64,000 nucleotides of DNA, from the NCBI GenBank assembly GCA_003003925.1, contig PVWP01000007.1, positions 62,001 through 126,000 on the forward strand, given 5' to 3'. Origin of the DNA: Aphanothece cf. minutissima CCALA 015. GTDB lineage: Bacteria; Cyanobacteriota; Cyanobacteriia; PCC-6307; Cyanobiaceae. Within the stretch, counting starts at the first letter, position 1. Each line of letters begins with the position of its first letter. This document shows, one piece after another, positions 47,075 through 52,880 of the stretch. The notes under the pieces are model-generated. The model had not been told where the DNA came from and ran no database searches. It worked only from the letters and a program-made list of their open reading frames with translations. The position numbers were made by a program, and so were the translations under genes.

Positions 47075-47902
47075 CTAAACCGCCAGCGCCAGCTCCGGCA
47101 CGAACGCCGCCGGAATCGCTCTGTGCAACCGCCAGCGAATCGCCATCGGCCGCTCGCCCTCGTGGCTCACGTAATCCGCGAACCCCAGACACAGGAACGG
47201 CAGCGTCACCCCGCCGCGCCTGTTCTCCTCCCGCACGAACAGCATCACCCGGCAGCCGCGCTCAACGTGATGGATGTATCTCTGCCCGGTGGCGGAAGCT
47301 TCCCGGGTGAGGCTCTGGCTCTCCCAGTGGAACTCCCACGGGGAGATGGCGACGTCGTTGTAGCGGGTGGTGGGGGAGAACAGGCGCTCGGACTTCTTGA
47401 GGGTGATGAAGAAGACGTCGCACTGGGTGGCTTCATCAAAGAACACCCCCTCCCGGCCAGGAAAAGGGCGGGCCTCGTTCAGCAGGCCGAAGGCGGCGAA
47501 CACCTCGGCGCGGGAATAGCGGCCGTGGAGTTTGAGGGGGACGGGGGGCGGGTCGGCGCGGTCCCAGTCGAGCGGTGCCACCAGGTGGTCGGTTCGCTCC
47601 AGCAGCAGCTCCAACAGCTCCACCAGCTCGGCGCGGAGACCGGCGGCAGCCCAGAGCCGGACGAGGGCCTCGGCCAGGGTCAGGTGCTGCCGGCCGCTTC
47701 CCCAGAGCTGGGCCATCAGCATGCGCCAGCTGCGCTCGGTTGCGGGATCGATGCCCGCCGGATCGTGCGCGATGGGCCGCTGCAGCTGGGCCCCCAGGCA
47801 GCGCAACCGCTCCGGGTCGTCCAGATGCAGCAGCCCCTCGGCGATCCCCCGTCCCAGCCGCCGCTCATCCTCGGAGGGTTCCACCGAGGCCAACCACCCC
47901 AC
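47075..47902 (-). pseudogene. Orphan DUF3427 domain: C-terminal remnant of a helicase
   Basis: The 275-residue frame ends with a good DUF3427 domain (YSRAEVFAAFGLLNEARPFP; FFITLKKSERLFSPTTRYND; HWESQSLTREASATGQRYI; LPFLCLGFADYVSHEGERP). This domain normally forms the tail of roughly 1000-residue SF2 helicase / phospholipase-D-like defence proteins. The preceding helicase motifs are absent. The frame starts inside what should be the linker (IAEGLLHLDDPERLRCLGAQ), and a thermonuclease gene begins just beyond. It looks like a 5' deletion. A short protein could still be made. Confidence 0.75.
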
Positions 47903-48039
47903 CTACAGGTGCAGTGCTGGCGTCGGATCCCAGGCGGCGGGAGCTGGAATCCTCGCTGCGGGCCCATGGTCTTGGCGGTGTTCATCCAACGGTTGCTGCC
48001 CGGGGAGATCCCAGTCTGAACAGGCCTAAGCGGCTCGCA

Positions 48040-48615
48040 TCACTTGGCCCAAGGATTCATCAACAGTGCTTCCATCCAAGAGACGAAGGCCCATCGTGCT
48101 TCGGTAGGACAGGTCCCTCTACGATCCAGCCACGGTGGACAAAAATGTGGGTCGGCGTGAACACCCCGACGCCAAAGTCGCGCCCATTTCTCGTCCCACC
48201 AGTAGGCCACCTTGTCGCACTTGCTGACATATTGTGGATATACAATAGCTTTCCCTTCTTGGACGAGGGTGCGATTGGCAGACGAATACAACGGCCAGGA
48301 TCCGGTAAAGAGTTCTCCCGCTCGCCTGCCGTATCCCCCACTGCCCAAGTCTTGATAGCGAATCGTGGACCCTTCTGGTGTCAGCTGAGCCAAGCGTTGG
48401 GTGGCAGTGCTCCCATGCTTCGCTCCGGATTCTGGAGCATCGATGCAGGCCAACCGCACCCTGATCTCTTGGCCTTCTTGGTTCCGTAGCCGAACGGTGT
48501 CACCATCGGTGATGGAGACAATCGTGGCTTGTTTCCCTGGTGTTGTTGACTCGCGCACCCAGTTGCCCGCAATGAGGATCAGGCCGATGATGATGATCTT
48601 CCCGAGGAGCTTCAT
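48040..48615 (-). CDS. Membrane-anchored or secreted thermonuclease (SNase-like)
   Basis: 191 residues. An N-terminal hydrophobic segment (LLGKIIIIGLILIAG) is followed by an SNase domain with DGDTVRLRNQEGQEIRVRLA, CIDAPESG and YGRRAGEL, keeping the Asp/Arg/Glu catalytic pattern. The C-terminal third has several cysteines and tryptophans (CDKVAYWWDEKWARLWRRGV). Base composition is clearly lower in GC than the neighbours, with runs such as GTGGATATACAATAGC, suggesting recent acquisition. It sits between the DUF3427 remnant and the HNH gene. Confidence 0.88.
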   Translation of the reverse strand: MKLLGKIIIIGLILIAGNWVRESTTPGKQATIVSITDGDTVRLRNQEGQEIRVRLACIDAPESGAKHGSTATQRLAQLTPEGSTIRYQDLGSGGYGRRAGELFTGSWPLYSSANRTLVQEGKAIVYPQYVSKCDKVAYWWDEKWARLWRRGVHADPHFCPPWLDRRGTCPTEARWAFVSWMEALLMNPWAK

Positions 48616-48664
48616 GTAAAATGTCCGGGCTAAGACTGACTCGGTAATGATCTGATTGGGGAGT

Positions 48665-49606
48665 TTAACGGCGCAACGCTCCCCGATGGGCGCTGAGAAA
48701 CTGCTCCTGCTCGCGGTTGAACGGTCTGATCAGATTCGCCCCTTCGATGCCCCAGCAACGCAGGGCCTCCCCTGCCGCCTCGTGTTCCCAGATCAGCTGC
48801 CCGCCTACGTCGAAGCTGATCCAATGGCGATCAAACAGCTTGTCCACATGGGGGGAGAGCAGCAGGCCATTGGATCCACTCAGCCGCTCGCTGTTGTCGC
48901 AGGATCGCCAGGGTTTGATGTGGCTCGCTACCAGGAACTCCTGCCGCGACAAGCCTGTGACCCGGCAGGCCGGCTCCAGCTCCGCCACCCGATGGCGAAA
49001 CAACCCCTGCCCAAGCCGCGCCTTGGTGAGCGCATCGCGCTCGGTGCTGCTCGGCACCTCCCGCAAGCGCTGCATGTCATCGAGCAGGGCAGCGGTGTAG
49101 TCGCCCTCTTCCGCTAGCACCACCAGGTGCACCCGCACTGCGGGGTCGGCATGGTCTTCGATCAGCTTCACCAGCAGCAGCCCCAGGGTTTCGCTCAGCC
49201 CAGCCAGGTACACGCCCTGCAGTCCCTTCCCTGTGCTTGTGCTGATCGGGCTGTGGCGTTCCGGCAGCAGCGGCTGCAGCAGCTCAAAGAACGTCTGCGG
49301 CACCAGGGCCTCCCGCAGCGGCTGCCAGTTCACCCGCACCAGCCAGCCCTCCTGGCTCCAGTTCTCCCCCGCTGAGCCAAACTCCGGCGGCTTGGTAGCC
49401 GTGATAGCCGCCGTGTCCACCAGGCCCAGCTGGCTGATCCGCCCGTTGGCATAGCTGAACACCACATCCCCCCTCTGGCAGCGGGTGAGGTTGTCGTAGC
49501 TCACATTGCGGGCGCCGTTGGCATTGGCCTTCGGCGACCAGATGTAGCCGCCGTCGGTCTCCTGCCGGTAGGTCTGCTTGTGGTTCACCCACCAGTAGGA
49601 GGGCAC
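48665..49606 (-). CDS. HNH endonuclease with N-terminal EVE/PUA-like domain
   Basis: 313 residues from a GTG at 49606 (product MPSYWWVNHKQTYRQETDGG). The frame is open far upstream, but that part is shadow over the HNH-HIT pseudogene. The N-terminal 100 residues (YIWSPKANANGARNVSYDNL; GDVVFSYANGRISQLGLVDT) match an EVE/PUA-like fold used to read modified bases. The C-terminal domain is HNH_2-type: VASHIKPWRSCDNSERLSGS then GLLLSPHVDKLFDRHWISF. This architecture suggests a modification-dependent restriction enzyme acting alone. The target base is unknown. Confidence 0.88.
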   Translation of the reverse strand: MPSYWWVNHKQTYRQETDGGYIWSPKANANGARNVSYDNLTRCQRGDVVFSYANGRISQLGLVDTAAITATKPPEFGSAGENWSQEGWLVRVNWQPLREALVPQTFFELLQPLLPERHSPISTSTGKGLQGVYLAGLSETLGLLLVKLIEDHADPAVRVHLVVLAEEGDYTAALLDDMQRLREVPSSTERDALTKARLGQGLFRHRVAELEPACRVTGLSRQEFLVASHIKPWRSCDNSERLSGSNGLLLSPHVDKLFDRHWISFDVGGQLIWEHEAAGEALRCWGIEGANLIRPFNREQEQFLSAHRGALRR

Positions 49607-49656
49607 GGATCCGGCCAGTAGTTGCCTCGTTGTAGCTGAGGTGTGGCTGCCTGTCT

Positions 49657-50037
49657 TCAGTGGGCCCGTTTTGACGGAATCACCCCCCGCACCACACCCT
49701 GCGGCTGCTCGCAATCCCCGTGTCGCCTCGGAATCAGATGCCAGTGCGCATGAAACACCGTCTGCCCCGCCGCCTCGCCTGAGTTCAGCCCCCCACTCGC
49801 GTTGAGCCAACCAGCCCAGCCGCTGATCGACGCGTCCTGGGCACTCAGCTGCTCCCGCCTCAGCTTCAGCAGCTCCACCACGGCGTTCCACTCCGGCTGG
49901 TGCAGCTCCAGCCCGTCGGCCCCATGACGACGCGGGATCACCGGGCTGTACCCCTCGTTCTCCAGCAGCACCCGGCCGCTGTCCCCCAGCGCGCAGAACA
50001 CACAGCCTGCTTCGCGGTGGCCGTAGGTGGCCTGCAC
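49657..50037 (-). CDS. HIT-domain open frame (tail of the wrecked HNH-HIT gene)
   Basis: From a GTG at 50037, 126 residues read as a HIT-family domain: ATYGHREAGCVFCALGDSGR, ENEGYSPVIPRRHGADGLEL and the histidine triad VFHAHWHLIPRRHG. The triad is complete, so nucleotide-hydrolase or transferase chemistry is possible if the piece is translated. The GTG is internal in the ancestral gene, so expression is doubtful. Confidence 0.45.
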   Translation of the reverse strand: MQATYGHREAGCVFCALGDSGRVLLENEGYSPVIPRRHGADGLELHQPEWNAVVELLKLRREQLSAQDASISGWAGWLNASGGLNSGEAAGQTVFHAHWHLIPRRHGDCEQPQGVVRGVIPSKRAH

Positions 50038-50571
50038 GCCGCGGAAGTGGGTGCGCCCTCTTGCGTAGGCAAACAGCCGTCGCGCTTACCGGCGTTGCAG
50101 CGGAAGCAGAGGGCCTGCAGGTTGCTGATGGCGTCGGAGCCGCCCTGGTTTTTCCGAGCCACTGATCGGGCTGCGGTGGCGGCTGCGGTGGGCAAACGCC
50201 TCCTCGCCGCGCTGCTCGCGGAAGGCATCGAGGCGCTGGCGGCAGAGCTCCAGCAGCGCGTCGCGCTCGCCATCGCTCAGTTCGTCGCCGCCAATCAGGC
50301 AGTAGGCACCGTTGCCATAGCGGGTGATGCCGTTGCCGGTGAGCACCGGGCCCACCATCCGCTGCCCAGGATTCGCCGGGCCACGTCCTGCGGAGGGGGC
50401 GGGGCTGCTCCTCCCCAGCAGCTCCATGAGCATCAACGGTTGGTCGATGGGGCCCATGCGCATGCGCTTGGCGATGGAGTGCCGCAGGCGCCCGTAGGTG
50501 CCAGAGGGGGGCGGGGGTATGGGGGCTTCCTGGCTGGGGTGGCATTGGTACCTTGCCCAAAGGGCCAGCAC
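49657..50571 (-). pseudogene. Wrecked HNH-HIT fusion gene
   Basis: Pieces of one family appear in order but in different frames. First comes the N-terminal MRMGPIDQPLMLMELLGR, a broken RRILGS segment, MVGPVLTGNGITRYGNGAYC and FREQRGEEAFAHRSRHRSP. Then KNQGGSDAISNLQALCFRC appears in a new frame, and FRGVQATYGHREAGCVFCAL in a third. Between SPISGS (about 50150) and KNQGG roughly 35-40 codons are missing, which removes the zinc CxxC and the DH of the HNH centre. Another shift lies near 50060. The exact 5' end is uncertain. Only the HIT part remains readable. Confidence 0.75.
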
Positions 50572-50580
50572 AATGGACCC

Positions 50581-50898
50581 ATGACCCGGACAGCACCGTT
50601 ATCCCCTCTCACGGCCGAAGAGGTGCTCAACCGCCTCCGTCAGCGCCAGCCTGACTGGCACCGCCGTTTTCATGTGGTGGAGCTTGGCCTGTTCGGCTCC
50701 GTTGCCCGCGGCGATGCCCGCCCAGACAGCGATCTCGATGTCTGGGTCCAGCTTGATCCGCTCACGCCCTACGCCCTGGTGCACTTGAAACAGGAGCTGG
50801 AAGAGCTGATGCAGTGTCCCGTCGACCTGGTGCGCTTGCGGGATCGCATGGCCCCAACCCTCCGAAAGAGGATTGAGCAGGAGGGCCTCACGGCGTGA
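50581..50898 (+). CDS. Minimal nucleotidyltransferase (MNT antitoxin type)
   Basis: 105 residues from ATG 50581 (MTRTAPLSPLTAEEVLNRLR). The motif GSVARG is at 39-44 with Asp51 and Asp53 (DSDLDVWVQL), and the C-terminal segment CPVDLVRLRDRMAPTLRKR is typical. It is the antitoxin half of a second HepT-MNT-type pair; its partner directly downstream is truncated. The stop overlaps the partner's GTG. Confidence 0.9.
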   Translation: MTRTAPLSPLTAEEVLNRLRQRQPDWHRRFHVVELGLFGSVARGDARPDSDLDVWVQLDPLTPYALVHLKQELEELMQCPVDLVRLRDRMAPTLRKRIEQEGLTA

Positions 50899-51044
50899 CG
50901 GAGGACCAGAAGGATGTCCTCCTGAGCCTCCTGAGCGCGCTCAAGCGTGCCCAGCGCAAATCCCAGTCTCTGATTGCCAATCCTGAGGTATTGGATCAGG
51001 AGGAAGGAGAAGATGCTCTGGATGTGATCTGCTTGGAGTACTGA
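50895..51044 (+). pseudogene. Truncated HepT-like (DUF86) toxin
   Basis: GTG 50895 opens a 49-codon frame (MTEDQKDVLLSLLSALKRAQ then SLIANPEVLDQEEGEDALDV) that matches the N-terminal helices of the larger DUF86 subfamily. It stops with TGA at 51042 where the family continues (ICLEY then stop, then RIGTT in the same frame). No RX4HXY motif follows before 51100, so the toxic domain is lost. The overlap with the nucleotidyltransferase stop shows it was once its partner. Confidence 0.6.
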
Positions 51045-51157
51045 CGAATCGGCACCACGCAGCCCATGCGCGATGGCATCCATCTCTCCATTCCCTTTGC
51101 CCCCTTTTGAACGTGCCTACAGTGAGTCCTTCGCTGGGTGTGGTGGCGATGGCGCCC

Positions 51158-51367
51158 ATGTCTGACCTCCTGCTGCTACCGCCGTGCGAGCGGTTGGCCT
51201 TGGCGATCGCCCTGTGGGACAGCCTCGATGACCAGTCCCGGGATGGGGCGCTGCCGGTGGACCCCGCCCTCTGCGCCGAACTCGACCGGCGCTGGGCGAC
51301 CCATCGCGACAACCCCGAAGCGGCTGTGCCCTGAGATGAGGTGCGGAGCCAGCTCGGCATCGGATGA
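51158..51367 (+). pseudogene. Addiction-module antitoxin gene with nonsense codon
   Basis: MSDLLLLPPCERLALAIALW starts a 58-residue frame of the putative addiction-module component family (antitoxin of RelE/ParE). It stops at TGA 51332-51334 after EAAVP. In the family the next residues are W(D/E)EV, and here DEVRSQLGIG continues in frame to a second TGA at 51365-51367, which overlaps the toxin ATG. One base change (TGG to TGA) therefore explains the truncation, which removes only the last 11 or so residues. Some function may remain. Confidence 0.75.
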
Positions 51368-51659
51368 CCAGGCCCGCGATTCGCTTCCTGCCGGAGGCGG
51401 TGGAGGATCTGCTGGAAACCCAGCGCTGGTACAGCCGGCTAGAGCTGGCGTTGGCTCGGGACTTCGCTGAAGCCTTCGCTGCTGCGGTGGAGCGCATCCG
51501 CCGCGATCCCCGATCCTTCCCCCTGATTCACGGGCAGACCCGCAGGCTCGTGCTGCGGAGGTTTCCCTATGCCGTGTACTTCCGAGAGCAGGGTGCTGAA
51601 TCCTGGTGATTGCCCTGCACGGCCGTCAGGATCCCCGGCGCTGGCAGCAGCGCACCTGA
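51364..51659 (+). pseudogene. Frameshifted ParE/RelE-type toxin
   Basis: ATG 51364 opens MTRPAIRFLPEAVEDLLETQ, then WYSRLELALARDFAEAFAAA and FPLIHGQTRRLVLRRFPYAV, a clear ParE/RelE toxin. The frame ends early at 51609 (GAESW). Adding one base near 51600 restores the family ending ILVIALHGRQDPRRWQQRT, which runs to 51659. A single-base deletion has therefore broken the last beta strand. The antitoxin gene upstream is also damaged, so this is a dying module. Confidence 0.78.
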
Positions 51660-51672
51660 ACGCACCACTGCT

Positions 51673-51709
51673 GGGTGAGACAGGAGTGGCACTTGTGGAG
51701 GAGAAGCCC
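51673..51709 (+). repeat. Imperfect direct repeat, copy A
   Basis: About 37 bp that recur at 52473-52510 with only a few changes. The shared core is GTGGCACTTG, then GGAGGAGAAGCCC. Copy A ends 22 bp before the DUF6883 start. In copy B the sequence is part of the 5' region of a HNH-HIT gene remnant on the minus strand. Confidence 0.7.
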
Positions 51710-51731
51710 CGGCGATCACCCTGGCCCACGA

Positions 51732-52061
51732 ATGCTCCCCCATGCAGACAACGCGATCGTTGACGAAGCCAAGATCTGCGACTATCTGCTCTCAGACACG
51801 CATCCAGTTGGTCGCTTCAAGGCAAGCGTCTTTAGTTCACTCGGCTACACCGTTGAATCCTGGACCCGACTTCGTGATGATCTGCTCCACCATGGCCAGA
51901 CTGGGACGGTTCAGCGGATCGAGATCAGTGCCTATGGGATGAAAGTAGTCATCAGTGCTACGTTGAAAGGCCCCAACGGAGCATCCAGACCATTCAGAAC
52001 GGTCTGGCTGATCCCCGATCATTCCAGACAGCCAAGGCTCGTCACCGCATTTCCGGAGTAA
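51732..52061 (+). CDS. DUF6883-family protein (putative toxin-antitoxin component)
   Basis: 109 residues from ATG 51732 (MLPHADNAIVDEAKICDYLL). Conserved DUF6883 features are HPVGRFKASVFSSLGYT, a WxxLRDDLL segment and a C-terminal TVWLIPDHSRQPRLVTAFPE. The protein is small and soluble and is followed after 3 bases by a DUF4926 gene; these families often occur as neighbours and are suspected toxin-antitoxin-like pairs without a shown activity. Codon use is less GC-rich than in the flanks, pointing to transfer. Confidence 0.82.
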   Translation: MLPHADNAIVDEAKICDYLLSDTHPVGRFKASVFSSLGYTVESWTRLRDDLLHHGQTGTVQRIEISAYGMKVVISATLKGPNGASRPFRTVWLIPDHSRQPRLVTAFPE

Positions 52062-52064
52062 GTC

Positions 52065-52298
52065 ATGTTCGTCTTGCACCAGACAGTTGCTCTCACCCAC
52101 GACATTCCTGAGGCTGGTCTGCAGTTGGGCGATCTCGGTGCTGTCGTAGCTATTCACGACCCGGCAAATCTCGCGGTTGAGTTTGTCGCTGCATCGGGAC
52201 GCACCCAATCGCTGTTGACGCTTTCAAGCAGCAGCCTCCGAGCAATTGGTGATCAGGATCTGATCGCTGTGCGTTCATTGGCTACGGCCAATCCCTGA
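52065..52298 (+). CDS. DUF4926-family protein
   Basis: 77 residues starting MFVLHQTVALTHDIPEAGLQ, with the small SH3-like barrel pattern GDLGAVVAIHDPANLAVEFV and SGRTQSLLTLSSSSLR typical of DUF4926. It starts 3 bases after the DUF6883 stop, so the two are coupled. Role unknown; it is probably the antitoxin or immunity-like partner. Confidence 0.85.
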   Translation: MFVLHQTVALTHDIPEAGLQLGDLGAVVAIHDPANLAVEFVAASGRTQSLLTLSSSSLRAIGDQDLIAVRSLATANP

Positions 52299-52299
52299 G

Positions 52300-52490
52300 A
52301 TTCGACATCGTTCAGCTTCTCGCTTGCCAGGATCCGCCGGGCCACGTCGTGCGCCGGGGCGGGACTGGCTGTTGCCTGGTAAATCAGAGGCCCAGCAGTT
52401 CCTGCAGCATGAGCGGTGGGTCGATGTGGCTCATGCGCATCTGCTCGGCGGTGGTCTCGCGCAGGCGCTGGCGGGTGTGACAGGGGGTGG
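52300..52490 (-). pseudogene. N-terminal fragment of a second HNH-HIT gene
   Basis: On the minus strand, RQRLRETTAEQMRMSHIDPP and LMLQELLGL match RLRHSIAKRMRMGPIDQP of the wreck at 50.5 kb. A stop and a frame change then lead into DVARRILASEKLNDVE. Nothing of the HNH or HIT parts follows. It is a diverged paralogue, not a recent duplicate. It lies directly downstream of the DUF4926 gene. Confidence 0.6.
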
Positions 52491-52510
52491 CACTTGCGGA
52501 GGAGAAGCCC
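52473..52510 (+). repeat. Imperfect direct repeat, copy B
   Basis: Partner of the repeat at 51673-51709, about 800 bp away in the same orientation, with one extra base and a few substitutions. The pair brackets the DUF6883-DUF4926 genes. Confidence 0.7.
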
Positions 52511-52568
52511 TGTCGCGATGCCATGCCCTCCATCACCCCCCTCGGCCAGGCCTGGCAGGTTGCCTACG

Positions 52569-52808
52569 ATGAATCCACTGAAAGAAGCAGAGGCTGTGCA
52601 TACGTTCTCCGCCGCCATCGAGCGCTGCGCGGACACAGGAATGCTTGTGGGCTATGTCCAGGGCTTCCCCGGCGCCCACAGCCAGGGGGAGACCCTTGAT
52701 GAGCTGCAGGCCAACCTCCAGGAGGTGATCGCCATGCTCCTGGAGGACGGCGAGCTGGTCCTGGAAAGCGACTTCGTGGGCCTGCAGCAGATCGTGGTGC
52801 CGGCATGA
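52569..52808 (+). CDS. HicB-like antitoxin-family protein
   Basis: 79 residues from ATG 52569 (MNPLKEAEAVHTFSAAIERC). It shows the HicB-type fold: GMLVGYVQGFPGAHSQGETL then DELQANLQEVIAMLLEDGEL. A HicA partner would be expected at 52805, where an ATG overlaps the stop (ATGA). That frame (MTLEEFLSHRRTTNLKRLPS) does not resemble HicA and runs into the next gene, so the toxin appears lost or replaced. Confidence 0.82.
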   Translation: MNPLKEAEAVHTFSAAIERCADTGMLVGYVQGFPGAHSQGETLDELQANLQEVIAMLLEDGELVLESDFVGLQQIVVPA

Positions 52809-52880
52809 CCCTGGAGGAATTCCTCAGCCACCGCAGAACCACGAACCTCAAGCGTCTGCCTTCGGCGATGGTCTGCCCCC

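Noticed and set aside
49607..50596. Upstream extension of the EVE-HNH gene (frame open to 50596)
   Set aside because: The extra 330 codons are an out-of-frame reading of the HNH-HIT wreck; the EVE-like domain starts right at the GTG at 49606.
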